From: a virus
DNA: 31,760 bases
Reading direction: 5' to 3' (one strand)
IMG/VR virus record: IMGVR_UViG_3300037245_003811
Coordinates: 1 to 31,760 of that record
Below the pieces are notes generated by a model. The model ran no database searches. It was given only the letters and a program-made list of their open reading frames with translations, and had not been told where the DNA came from. The position numbers and the translations under genes are program-made. Shown here piece after piece: positions 1-7,999 of the stretch (the first letter of the stretch is position 1; each line of letters begins with the position of its first letter).

Positions 1-2
1 TG

Positions 3-158
3 AATGAATTTATGATAACAGAAGATGAATTAAATGCATTAGCAAGATACCTAGAGCAAAAACCTTTAGGTGAATCAATTGAACTATACATGATACTTAA
101 AAACATTGAAGAAACTAGACAAACGTCAGGCGCTAAAGATCACAAAGCCTACGAATAG
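3..158 (+). CDS. Hypothetical small protein, 5' end possibly outside window
   Basis: An open frame runs from the left edge to a TAG at 156-158. The first in-frame ATG is at 12, which would give a complete 48-residue protein, but no stop separates it from the edge, so it may be the tail of a longer gene. The sequence is charged and probably helical (MITEDELNALARYLEQKP...). I recognise no domain. It ends 22 bases before the late promoter at 181, so it belongs to the transcription unit to the left of the fibre operon. Confidence 0.55.
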   Translation, partial: NEFMITEDELNALARYLEQKPLGESIELYMILKNIEETRQTSGAKDHKAYE

Positions 159-180
159 TAAACATTCGAAATACTAATAA

Positions 181-188
181 TATAAATA
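181..188 (+). promoter_or_regulatory. T4-type late promoter for the fibre operon
   Basis: An exact TATAAATA followed by CTACC closely resembles the T4 late consensus TATAAATACTATT. It lies 34 bases before the ATG at 215, with a Shine-Dalgarno GTAGGAG between. No late promoter is seen again until 6029, so this one probably serves several genes. Confidence 0.8.
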
Positions 189-214
189 CTACCAATAATA
201 AGTAGGAGAATAAT

Positions 215-556
215 ATGGCTATTATTGAATTATCAGCAAACTGTAATCACACTCTTTTTAATGTTAAGGAAGATGCATTTGTTAGTGTTACTAGTGCTGC
301 AACAACTGATTGGTATTCAATGCCAGATGGTATTCAAATTGTTGAAGTCGAACTCGCACCAGAACTAGGTGCACAGGCAAAAATACAAGCAACTATAGAT
401 ACTGCTGCTGTTGTAGCCGATACTGTAGACGGTGTAGATTGGCCTTCAGGATCAGTATCAGAACGTACACAAGACTCTTTAAATGGTGGTTCTTATATTA
501 GAATGGTAGTGGATGCTGGAACTGCCACTATGATTTTACGAGGCATTAGAGCGTAA
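215..556 (+). CDS. Hypothetical 113-aa protein, first gene of the fibre operon
   Basis: A complete ORF with a strong ribosome site (AGTAGGAG, 8 bases from ATG) directly behind a late promoter. The 113 residues are rich in A, T, V and D, with alternating hydrophobic patterns suggesting a beta-rich fold (IVEVELAPEL, IRMVVDAGTATMILRGI). No signal peptide, membrane segment or known motif is visible. Its TAA overlaps the next gene's ATG by one base (TAATG), so the two are probably translationally coupled. The late promoter and position before two fibre-like genes suggest a small virion or fibre-associated protein. That role is inferred from context only. Confidence 0.75.
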   Translation: MAIIELSANCNHTLFNVKEDAFVSVTSAATTDWYSMPDGIQIVEVELAPELGAQAKIQATIDTAAVVADTVDGVDWPSGSVSERTQDSLNGGSYIRMVVDAGTATMILRGIRA

Positions 557-2352
557 TGAGCATGTGGAAAGGCTTTTGGTTCGGGGGGAGTGTAGCAGTC
601 CCTGGGATAAAATTGGTAGGTGGTTATGTCCTGAATACAGGAACAACCATGGACTTAAATTACGAGCTTAGATATTATGTTATAGATGATAGTGGTGATA
701 GACATCCACCTACAGGTTATACAGTACAGCCATTTACATATTCATACGGACAAAATGCTGTTAATATAACTTCAGGTGCTCAGTCTAGAGATGTCACTAT
801 TAGTGTCGCAGAGACATTTAATGTTACATCAACTTCAGGTTTTTCTTTTATTGTTAATCCTGAGTTGTCTGCAACATTATCAGGCGGTGCATGGTCAGCT
901 GACGTTCCTGATCAACTAATAAATACAGACTATACTTTAGTTAACCTAGAAGACAATATTAATTTCCAAGGTGACAATACTGTAATATACACATTAACTG
1001 ACCCTAATGCAGATACATTTTCAGCTGATAACACAATCGTATTACGTTATACTCCCGACATTTATATTGTTGGAGTAGACGATAATACGAATGTAACAGA
1101 TCCTGTTGAAACGTCCGAATACCAAGTAGACCTTACTTATGTTTTAGGTGGTGTATTTACGACAAGCGCTGGATTGGATTGGACTGGTGGAACATCTGCA
1201 ACAGAACCTGCAGTAGCGTTGTCACCTGGCGATAACGAATTAATAGTTGGCCCATATCCAGATGACTTTGGTAACACAGAAAGCTCTTATCCGCTTACAG
1301 TAACTAAAGTACCAGATTTAGTTTATACCGGACTCACAACAATCGATCAAGAAACATATGGAATATCGTATACTGCAACATCAGGGTTGGAAATCGATAC
1401 TGGCGCACCTTATGCAACCGCAATAGATGCACAATTTACCTTTACAAGTGGTGACTATAGAACATATGATTTCGACCTTAGTTATGGCTATCCATCACAA
1501 CCAAGTGCAAGCGCAACTACTTCAGTTTCCATTGATTATGTGCCTGTAGAAATTACTAACATAGTACTAGAAGCAACAACCAACTACACATTTGGTGCAC
1601 CTAGAGTGAGTCCTGACTCAGTACGATCTATTCGTGTTAGTGGTGATGATTCATTTGTAGAAAATGTTGAAGATGTAAATAGTGCAGAATCATTTGTTCA
1701 AACAACAGAAGCACTCCAATATAAAGTTGTATCTAATGTTTATGGTTTTGGTGGAATGCAATGCTTTGATATATCAGAATCTAGAATGGAAAAACCAAGA
1801 ACTGGACTTGAAGCATGGGATCAAGATGAATTCACAATTGTATTTGAAGGTGTAGCTGCTGAAAGTGAAAGTGCTGAAGATACAATGCTATATCTAGGAT
1901 TTAATGATAGACCATTAATGTTTGATACTAGTGAACATCCATATTTTAGATCCGCATCTACAAGTGTTGGGCCTGATGGATCTTCATATAGCGCAGGGGA
2001 ATTATTTTCAATTGCTGTAATTGGTAATGTCAATACTGGTATACTAAGATTGAGAGACAATAAAGGTGGAGATGTACAAAGTGCTGGTTTCACTGGATTT
2101 GGTGGAGATGCAACTACATTAATAGGTTTCTTCGCTGGATTGGATAGAAGATTTTGTGGAATATATCACAGAATTTATGGACTACCTTACGTTGCTGATG
2201 ATGATCAATGGACACGGATACAAGCACAAACACTTAATGACTTTTGGTTAGAACCACCAGTAGTAACAACAGAAAACAGTTTAACAGATGATGGATACCC
2301 AGTTTATTTAGATGATGGTATCGAGGAAGTCTTAGAAATTACAACCGATTAA
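556..2352 (+). CDS. Probable tail fibre/adhesin, beta-rich with C-terminal lectin-like region
   Basis: A 598-residue protein, almost entirely beta-type sequence rich in T, S, D, G and Y. Roughly residues 20-330 look like consecutive Ig-like or other beta-sandwich modules; for example, stretches ending VLRYTPDIYIVGV and VSIDYVPVEI look like domain boundaries. The C-terminal third (about 360-570) has a pattern reminiscent of concanavalin/LamG-like domains: TIVFEGVA, LYLGFNDRPL, FSIAVIGN and ILRLRDNKGG, ending with GRIYGLPY-like text (YHRIYGLPYVADD). The start overlaps the preceding stop; a second ATG lies at 562. It is followed after 12 bases by a fibre-type protein with an esterase domain. Assignment as a host-binding surface protein is from composition and context. 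No specific receptor can be named. Confidence 0.6.
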   Translation: MSMWKGFWFGGSVAVPGIKLVGGYVLNTGTTMDLNYELRYYVIDDSGDRHPPTGYTVQPFTYSYGQNAVNITSGAQSRDVTISVAETFNVTSTSGFSFIVNPELSATLSGGAWSADVPDQLINTDYTLVNLEDNINFQGDNTVIYTLTDPNADTFSADNTIVLRYTPDIYIVGVDDNTNVTDPVETSEYQVDLTYVLGGVFTTSAGLDWTGGTSATEPAVALSPGDNELIVGPYPDDFGNTESSYPLTVTKVPDLVYTGLTTIDQETYGISYTATSGLEIDTGAPYATAIDAQFTFTSGDYRTYDFDLSYGYPSQPSASATTSVSIDYVPVEITNIVLEATTNYTFGAPRVSPDSVRSIRVSGDDSFVENVEDVNSAESFVQTTEALQYKVVSNVYGFGGMQCFDISESRMEKPRTGLEAWDQDEFTIVFEGVAAESESAEDTMLYLGFNDRPLMFDTSEHPYFRSASTSVGPDGSSYSAGELFSIAVIGNVNTGILRLRDNKGGDVQSAGFTGFGGDATTLIGFFAGLDRRFCGIYHRIYGLPYVADDDQWTRIQAQTLNDFWLEPPVVTTENSLTDDGYPVYLDDGIEEVLEITTD

Positions 2353-2364
2353 GGAACATAAATT

Positions 2365-4059
2365 ATGTCAATAACACTAATAGATTTTATAACACGAGTT
2401 GTAACAGGTGGTAAATTAAATTCACCTGCCGACTCAACAGCAGTTTCAACATTCGATCTTATTAATAGACGATATGCTGAAGGTCAAAGAACAGGCGTTC
2501 ATGTTGATAGACAAACTACAGCTCCGGGTTTGCCCACGGTACAAGGTGGCTCAAGACCACTATCAATAGATCCTTTTGCATGGCGTGGTGCTGATTCAAT
2601 TCATACACTTACAACTATCGCAACAGATACAATAGCACCTAAAATTGGTACAGGTGATATAACAATAAGAGGTGCAGCAGTAATAGCGAATTCATCAGTA
2701 GAAATATTCACTGATGACGCAATGGGCTTTGGCGGCTCAACAAACAACTACATCTTCAACAAGGGCGAAGTAAGAACCGATGGAGGCCAAACACCAATTA
2801 ATCCACAGGTCGGTGACGCATTGCATATTGATGCCGTTGGTAAAGATGGCGTTGTTGTTGGTTCAGAAGCATCCTGCCCTTTAGATAACAAATGGTCAAG
2901 ACTAATTTCTATAGTTCCAGAAGATCTAGCAACAGGTGGATTCTTTTACAGTAAAGGCTACACAGATTATACAAATTGTCAATTTGGAATTTATTCTGAT
3001 GGTACTTCAGTATATCGTGTTATTGGTGGATCTAGAAAAGCTATAGATACAGTAGCAAACATCCTTTCATTAACTGGTGAAATAACTTTCAAGGTTGATT
3101 ATAGTGGTGATGGTACTCCATGGGATTCTGTATATGTTAACGGTGTTAATGTTTGGAAAGAAACAGAAGATCTAATCGGTGCTGTTACATCTACTTTACC
3201 TGAAATGGTTGGTGGTATCTACGCTACTGATAGTGCTGCAGCTGCATCGATCCTAAACCATGATGGCCGTTATAGACGTTTATGTAGATATGGTAGAGAA
3301 CATATGCTCAACCGTCTTATATTAGCACAATATGCTAAAGCAATGTATTCAAACTATACCTCTTCAATATTTGTTTGGGGATTGGGTGATTCGATTATGA
3401 ATGGTTTTGGTGGAGCTTCATCTGATAGATCTAAATGTTTTTTCTTCCTAATGGAACAATATTTTATTGATCAAGGTTATGACGTACTATTTGCAAATAA
3501 CGGTGTTAGTGGATCTGCGTATAATCAGGGCATGCCTTCAGATGTAGCTTTGCCAAATTATTTCTCATATGATTCTGTGAATGAAGATGACGAAAGATTC
3601 AACACATCAGATGCTAACATTACAAACGTAATGGAAAATTTTAGACCCGATATTGTTATTGGTAATAGTGGTACAAACGAATACGGAAATCAATTTGAAA
3701 ATGAAGCGCCTTATGATTGGTCTATTCAAGGTCACGCACTTCAGCTTATCTCAGCAAAATGTACAACTTACGGTGTTCCATTCATACCAAATTCAACAGG
3801 AGTTCACAGATTACCTAATACTGATTTCGAGAGAGACATTGGAGCATATATTTCTGAACATCTCACACAAAGATGTGGTAATATGGTAGACTGGCAGAAA
3901 CAATTGATCGATCCTAGTACAGGACTTGCACCAGTTGATTTTACCTATGACGATGTGCACTTGAGTTTACTTGGTAACGAAGTAGTAGAGACTCTATACA
4001 GACCTCATATAACTGGTTTTGTTCATAGTACACAAGTGATCTACCCAGAGACAATATAA
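2365..4059 (+). CDS. Tail-associated protein with C-terminal SGNH/GDSL hydrolase domain
   Basis: A 564-residue protein. Residues 1-80 form an N-terminal region that may attach it to the virion. Residues about 150-300 are beta-rich (ISIVPEDLATGGFFYSKGY, ITFKVDYSGDG) and lectin-like. From about 335 to 550 it carries the ordered SGNH hydrolase blocks: GDSIM with nucleophile Ser343, a block II glycine in NNGVSGS (around 380), GNSGTNEY with Asn438, and DDVHLS with Asp529 and His532. Enzymes of this family are esterases, often deacetylating polysaccharide or cell-wall sugars. On a phage tail the likely substrate is an acylated host surface glycan. It shares an operon with the adhesin-like gene just upstream. 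The domain call is strong; the substrate and virion location are inferred. Confidence 0.82.
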   Translation: MSITLIDFITRVVTGGKLNSPADSTAVSTFDLINRRYAEGQRTGVHVDRQTTAPGLPTVQGGSRPLSIDPFAWRGADSIHTLTTIATDTIAPKIGTGDITIRGAAVIANSSVEIFTDDAMGFGGSTNNYIFNKGEVRTDGGQTPINPQVGDALHIDAVGKDGVVVGSEASCPLDNKWSRLISIVPEDLATGGFFYSKGYTDYTNCQFGIYSDGTSVYRVIGGSRKAIDTVANILSLTGEITFKVDYSGDGTPWDSVYVNGVNVWKETEDLIGAVTSTLPEMVGGIYATDSAAAASILNHDGRYRRLCRYGREHMLNRLILAQYAKAMYSNYTSSIFVWGLGDSIMNGFGGASSDRSKCFFFLMEQYFIDQGYDVLFANNGVSGSAYNQGMPSDVALPNYFSYDSVNEDDERFNTSDANITNVMENFRPDIVIGNSGTNEYGNQFENEAPYDWSIQGHALQLISAKCTTYGVPFIPNSTGVHRLPNTDFERDIGAYISEHLTQRCGNMVDWQKQLIDPSTGLAPVDFTYDDVHLSLLGNEVVETLYRPHITGFVHSTQVIYPETI

Positions 4060-4073
4060 CCTAAAGGAACCCT

Positions 4074-4307
4074 ATGTCATTTAAACAATTTTACACCGAG
4101 TCTATGCAACAATGGGCCGGAGACAAATTATACGATGGGTACACTTCAGTTGATAGTGGTCACGAACATCTATATGAAGTCAACGCAAGCGGAGACGGCA
4201 TTGCGTTAGCCATCAGATCAGGTGATCATCAACATAATGTGGTTGGCTGGAAAATACAAGAATCTGATGGTCATATACATAATATAAACGAAGACCAACA
4301 AACTTAA
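4074..4307 (+). CDS. Small His-rich protein with capsid-targeting-like N-terminus
   Basis: A 77-residue protein starting MSFKQFYTES. This resembles the T4 internal-protein capsid-targeting sequence MKTYQEFIAE in layout: aromatic residues, then x-E at residue 9. It would also fit a gp21 cleavage site after Glu9. Three H-x-H motifs follow (His30/32, His52/54, His67/69) at near-regular spacing. Such pairs bind metal ions in other phage proteins, for example the T4 long-fibre tip. An almost identical peptide occurs at the C-terminus of the gene at 5095. The ribosome site is AAAGGA. A role as a packaged internal protein or small metal-binding virion protein is inferred; no enzyme domain is seen. 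Confidence 0.72.
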   Translation: MSFKQFYTESMQQWAGDKLYDGYTSVDSGHEHLYEVNASGDGIALAIRSGDHQHNVVGWKIQESDGHIHNINEDQQT

Positions 4308-4318
4308 GTGGTATCAAA

Positions 4319-4762
4319 ATGGCAATAGAAAAAAGAAAACAAGAAATTGATGCAGTAATTGCCTTTATACTCTTAAAAAAGTTATTGACTCCTATCAACC
4401 AAACCGATGCTTTTAAGACAGGTGTGGTTGATGCTAAAGGTGTCGCTATGAGTGATGATAAAGAATTATCTGTACTTGATAAAATTATTTTTAAGCTAAA
4501 GCGTTTAATGGGTGGTAAGATACATGCTCTTAATAAATTTATTTATGTTAAAACTCTTGGTGGTGATTATACTCGTTATTTAATTCCTCAAGCAGGTGTA
4601 GGAAAAAGAGCCGAAGTAAAAAGATTGATGCGTGATATTGATAAGCTCAATGAAAAATATGAATTGGATGGTTTGGACGAAATGTTCGAAATGATAATAC
4701 ATGAAGAACTTCAAAAAATGACCGATTATAATGGTTATATAAAAGAAGATTATTTTAAATGA
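4319..4762 (+). CDS. Hypothetical 147-aa protein
   Basis: A complete ORF of 147 residues beginning MAIEKRKQEIDAVIAFILLKKLL. It is Lys/Glu rich and probably mostly helical, with a hydrophobic patch at about residues 12-24 that is too short and too charged at its flanks for a confident membrane segment. The C-terminus (MRDIDKLNEKYELDGLDEMF) looks amphipathic. I do not recognise the family. It lies 11 bases after the His-rich gene and just before the thioredoxin gene, in a run of small genes between the fibre and head modules, so a virion or assembly role is possible but unsupported by motifs. Confidence 0.75.
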   Translation: MAIEKRKQEIDAVIAFILLKKLLTPINQTDAFKTGVVDAKGVAMSDDKELSVLDKIIFKLKRLMGGKIHALNKFIYVKTLGGDYTRYLIPQAGVGKRAEVKRLMRDIDKLNEKYELDGLDEMFEMIIHEELQKMTDYNGYIKEDYFK

Positions 4763-4779
4763 TACTTTAGTTGGTAAAA

Positions 4780-5085
4780 ATGATAATAGAATTAGATACA
4801 AAAACATATGATAATTACATAAAAGAAAACAAACAAGTTTTGCTTGATTTTAGTGCTACATGGTGTGGTCCATGTAGAATGTCATATAAAGAATTAGAAA
4901 AATTAGATGAAAAACAAGAATCTGTTAAGATTGCGAAGATCGATATTGATAATGCGTCAGAATTAGCTGAAGCGTTTTCAGTAAGTGTGGTTCCTACAAT
5001 GATTTTAATACAAGATGGTATTGAAGTTAAAAGAACTGTGGGGGCTGTTAATCTTGCAGCACTTGAATCATTTATTAAGGATTAA
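4780..5085 (+). CDS. Thioredoxin
   Basis: A 101-residue protein with the classic thioredoxin core: LLDFSATWCGPCRM, where the redox pair is Cys29 and Cys32 (counting from the ATG at 4780), then KIDIDNASELAEAFSVSVVPTMIL with the cis-proline loop VVPT, and GAVNLAALESFI as the last helix. Length is typical of thioredoxin. The frame stays open upstream to a TTG at 4771, but the ATG at 4780 is the likelier start; neither has a strong Shine-Dalgarno. It would reduce protein disulfides in the host cytoplasm. Its place among structural genes, rather than with nucleotide metabolism, is unusual. It could supply reducing power to a reductase encoded elsewhere or act on virion proteins; the window cannot decide. 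Confidence 0.93.
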   Translation: MIIELDTKTYDNYIKENKQVLLDFSATWCGPCRMSYKELEKLDEKQESVKIAKIDIDNASELAEAFSVSVVPTMILIQDGIEVKRTVGAVNLAALESFIKD

Positions 5086-5094
5086 GGGGTATGC

Positions 5095-5445
5095 ATGTCA
5101 TCAAATATAGTTAAATCTTTTGCGGACAAAACCGGAAAATCAGTTGGTGAAGTTGAGTCTTTATGGGACAAAGCTAAATCATCTGCTCAAAAACAATTAG
5201 GTATAGATTCTGGTGATCGATTTCATCAATTGACTACGGGCATTTTAAAGAAAATGTTAAAATTAGAAGACGGAGAAGGTGGAGTAGCACCTGTCGGTCC
5301 TTCTAATACTATGTCAACAGCAAATATTGCTCCTGGTGACAGTGGTGTTTATGCAGCTAAGATTGGTAAAATAAAAAAAAGAAGAAAGACAAAAAATGAA
5401 TCTGTAGGATTTAAAGATTTTTATACTGAATCAAACCAACAATAG
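5095..5445 (+). CDS. Hypothetical protein with C-terminal capsid-targeting-like peptide
   Basis: A 116-residue protein in three parts. The N-terminal region (1-60, with KSVGEVESLWDKAK) looks like a small helical domain. A G/P/S-rich linker covers about 61-88. A basic patch KIKKRRKTK (92-100) follows, then the terminal peptide GFKDFYTESNQQ (105-116). The last element matches residues 2-13 of the protein encoded at 4074 (SFKQFYTESMQQ) at 9 of 12 positions. The start at 5095 is preceded by AAGGGG. An ATG at 5091 is in another frame and terminates quickly. I recognise no function. A basic, targeting-tagged protein upstream of the portal gene could be packaged with DNA or bind the scaffold core; this is inference. 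Confidence 0.72.
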   Translation: MSSNIVKSFADKTGKSVGEVESLWDKAKSSAQKQLGIDSGDRFHQLTTGILKKMLKLEDGEGGVAPVGPSNTMSTANIAPGDSGVYAAKIGKIKKRRKTKNESVGFKDFYTESNQQ

Positions 5446-5451
5446 ATTAAT

Positions 5452-6033
5452 ATGCAAAGACAAATTCCAAAAGATGATATACGTCTAAAAAGATTACCTA
5501 GTTATATCAAATATACAAGAGAACAGGGTGAACCAGCAACTATAGTTCTTCCAGGTTATTTTTATACTTATAATTATCGATTCAATTTAAATCCTAATTT
5601 TCACAAATTGGATTTTGACGAAGTAAGATTTTACGATTGGTTTCCACTGACATTTATTTATGATGGATATAAAAATAAAGAAGGGAAGTTAGTTTATAGA
5701 GGATTAAACTTTCATCATTTACCTGTAAGAGCTAGAAGATTATGGTTAACGAGATTACGGAAATATATTGGTGAAGACGAACTTGATAATAATGAAAGAA
5801 TAATTAAAATGATTGATTATAAACCATTATTTTATTTGTTCAGAAAAGCAACATTCGGTATACGTAATTATAGAAGAGAACGAATGTTTAATATTCGTAA
5901 AGTTCCCACACATTTAATAGATGATTATATGAGTTTTGCCTCAAAAACATATTTCGCAGCAACATTATCACAAGTTGGATTGAATTATAAAGATTTTATT
6001 CCGAAAAATGGCCCTTCTAGGTCTAATCTATAA
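5452..6033 (+). CDS. Hypothetical protein upstream of portal
   Basis: A 193-residue protein, rich in Y, F, R and K, with the patterns VRFYDWFPLTFIYDGY (about 62-77) and YRGLNFHHLPVRARRLWL (about 84-101). The arrangement FYDWFPL...GLNFHHLP looks like a conserved family core, and I have the impression that similar motifs occur in other marine T4-like phages, but I cannot name the family. No ribosome site stands out before the ATG. Its stop is next to the double late promoter that drives the portal gene, so it ends the previous operon. A structural or packaging role is a guess from position. Confidence 0.72.
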   Translation: MQRQIPKDDIRLKRLPSYIKYTREQGEPATIVLPGYFYTYNYRFNLNPNFHKLDFDEVRFYDWFPLTFIYDGYKNKEGKLVYRGLNFHHLPVRARRLWLTRLRKYIGEDELDNNERIIKMIDYKPLFYLFRKATFGIRNYRRERMFNIRKVPTHLIDDYMSFASKTYFAATLSQVGLNYKDFIPKNGPSRSNL

Positions 6034-6042
6034 ATATAAATA
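6029..6042 (+). promoter_or_regulatory. Overlapping double late promoter for portal gene
   Basis: Two exact TATAAATA octamers overlap by two bases (6029-6036 and 6035-6042) and lie 42 and 36 bases before the portal ATG at 6071. The first overlaps the TAA of the upstream gene. Two possible start sites six bases apart may raise or broaden late transcription of gp20. Confidence 0.75.
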
Positions 6043-6070
6043 AACATGCATAACAAATTGAGGACATTTT

Positions 6071-7711
6071 ATGGCAGAAGGATATTTTAATCCCTTCTCG
6101 AAATTCTTTTTACGTGGAAAACCAGGTATTGAAAAGGAACGAGAAAAACAAATAAATAAAAATACCCAAGGTATTAATGATCAAGATGCATATTACAAAT
6201 ATCTCTATGGTCAGCAAAACAATGATAGTATATCTGATGGTTTTGCTAATGTTTATATTGCACCAATTCATTTCGATCAATATTTCCAACACAAAAGAAT
6301 AAGAATTCTTAAATACCGTGAAATGGCATGGTATCCAGAAATCAATGATGCACTTGATATGGTAACAGATGAAGCAATAGTTGAAGATGAGCATGGTCAA
6401 ATAATTTCTCTTAATATAAAACGAGAAGTTACAAAACTTGAACAACGTCAAATAAAAGAACAATGGGATTATGTAATTAATGATCTAATCAATGTTCAAG
6501 ATAATTTATGGGACATGTTTAGAAAATGGCTTGTAGAAGCTGAGTTGTATGTAGAATTAGTTCTTAATGATAAAAAAGATTGCGTTATTGCAGTTAGAAC
6601 TTTACCTTCATTTATAACTTATCCAGTTTTTGATGGAGCATCAATTGCATATTTCATTCAAAAAACCCAGATGGAATCTTATAATGCCGGATATCAGCAA
6701 AATGGTTCTCCTGATGATAAGCAAGCTAAACATCAAATAGTCTTTCCAAGAGAGCAAGTAGCATATGCTAATTACGGTGGTTATCCAGGAACCTCAAGAG
6801 CGGACGTTAGAGGCTATCTAGAGCCTGCTATTCGTATCTACAATATGTTGAGAGCACTGGAAGATTCGGTGGTCGTGTACAGGCTTACAAGGGCACCAGA
6901 GAGACGTGTATGGAATATTGAAGTTGGAAGAATGCCAACCGGTAAAGTTGAAGAATATATTAAAAAACTTATTCACAAATACAGAAGACAATTAAATTAC
7001 AATCCTAATACTGGTGCGGTAGATGCATCACAAAATGTTCAAGCATTGTCAGAAGATTTTTGGTTTGCTAAACGTGATGGTAACGGTACTTCAGTTGACA
7101 CTTTACCTTCTGGTTCAAATCTTGGTGAATTAGGAGATTTAGACTTTTTTAATGACAAATTACTTACAGTCTTAAAAATTCCAAAACAAAGATTTGGCGC
7201 TGGTGGTGGTGGAAGTACAAGTACTTATCAATCTGGATCAACAATTGAAAGAGATGAAATAAAATTTTGGAATTTTGTACAAAGATTACAAAAAAGATTC
7301 AAAAAAGTAATTATGGATATTTTCATCCAACAATTAAGTCTTCAAGGATTTGATCCAAAATTATGTGATAGAAAATTATATGACATAAAATTTACTGAAG
7401 CAAATTATTACAAAGAATTTAAAGAATTAGCATTATTAGAAACAAAATTAAACGTTTTCAGTTCATTATCAACATTTATTATCACTGATGAAAATCCTGA
7501 CGGAGAATTTTCATGGGAATTTGTTGCAAAACAAATGATGAATATGAATGATGATGAATATGATATGAATGAAGAATTAAAAGAGAAAGAAAGAAAAGCT
7601 TTAAAAGATAAAATAAAATTTAAAGCTGAACTTGAAAATCTGAAAGTTAAACTTGAACCAAAAGAAGATGAAAGCGGACCGGATAGCACAAATAGTGCAA
7701 CGGAAGCTTAA
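6071..7711 (+). CDS. gp20: Portal vertex protein gp20
   Basis: A 546-residue protein, close in length to T4 gp20. It forms the dodecameric portal on which the prohead assembles and through which DNA passes. Diagnostic stretches are LEDSVVVYRLTRAPERRVWN (about 267-286), followed by IEVGRMPTGKVEEYI and RRQLNYNPNTG; then EDFWFAKRDGNGTSVDTLPSG and NLGELGDLDFFNDKLL, all matching the T4 portal pattern. The C-terminal 60 residues are strongly charged (KEKERKALKDKIKFKAELEN) and probably coiled-coil. The ribosome site TGAGGA and a double late promoter lie just upstream. It heads the head-gene module (20, small acidic gene, 21, 22, 23) in T4-like order. Confidence 0.97.
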   Translation: MAEGYFNPFSKFFLRGKPGIEKEREKQINKNTQGINDQDAYYKYLYGQQNNDSISDGFANVYIAPIHFDQYFQHKRIRILKYREMAWYPEINDALDMVTDEAIVEDEHGQIISLNIKREVTKLEQRQIKEQWDYVINDLINVQDNLWDMFRKWLVEAELYVELVLNDKKDCVIAVRTLPSFITYPVFDGASIAYFIQKTQMESYNAGYQQNGSPDDKQAKHQIVFPREQVAYANYGGYPGTSRADVRGYLEPAIRIYNMLRALEDSVVVYRLTRAPERRVWNIEVGRMPTGKVEEYIKKLIHKYRRQLNYNPNTGAVDASQNVQALSEDFWFAKRDGNGTSVDTLPSGSNLGELGDLDFFNDKLLTVLKIPKQRFGAGGGGSTSTYQSGSTIERDEIKFWNFVQRLQKRFKKVIMDIFIQQLSLQGFDPKLCDRKLYDIKFTEANYYKEFKELALLETKLNVFSSLSTFIITDENPDGEFSWEFVAKQMMNMNDDEYDMNEELKEKERKALKDKIKFKAELENLKVKLEPKEDESGPDSTNSATEA

Positions 7712-7720
7712 GGAGTAAAA

Positions 7721-7972
7721 ATGGAAAATGAAGATATGGGTTTTGAACTACCAGGATTTAAAACTGTCGATTTAGATAGTTATACATCTGATATTGATCA
7801 TTGGGAATATGCTGCAGATAATGATACTTTATCTGGAAGAGTTATGAACCAAGATTGGGCTACACTTAAAGATGAGTTAAATCAAGTTGTAGCTAAAAAA
7901 ATTGTAAGTAAAATCGAAGATGAAAAAGATGGCATTGCTATTAATTTTGTCAATCTAGATGATACTTATTAA
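7721..7972 (+). CDS. Small acidic protein in the gp67/gp68 position
   Basis: An 83-residue, acidic protein (MENEDMGFELPG..., rich in D and E) with a good ribosome site (AAGGAG). It sits 9 bases after the portal gene and before the protease gene. In T4 this place is held by the prohead-core genes 67 and 68, which are also small and charged. I cannot see sequence similarity to either by eye. The central DWATLKDELNQVVAKKIVSKIEDE segment should be helical. A prohead-core role is a positional inference. It is followed by a hairpin terminator. Confidence 0.72.
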   Translation: MENEDMGFELPGFKTVDLDSYTSDIDHWEYAADNDTLSGRVMNQDWATLKDELNQVVAKKIVSKIEDEKDGIAINFVNLDDTY

Positions 7973-7999
7973 GTAAAAATAGTTTTAATAATTATTTAT

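Noticed and set aside
3653-3889. Plus-strand ORF inside the SGNH hydrolase gene
   Set aside because: Out of frame within the catalytic domain, which has its intact motifs in the other frame.
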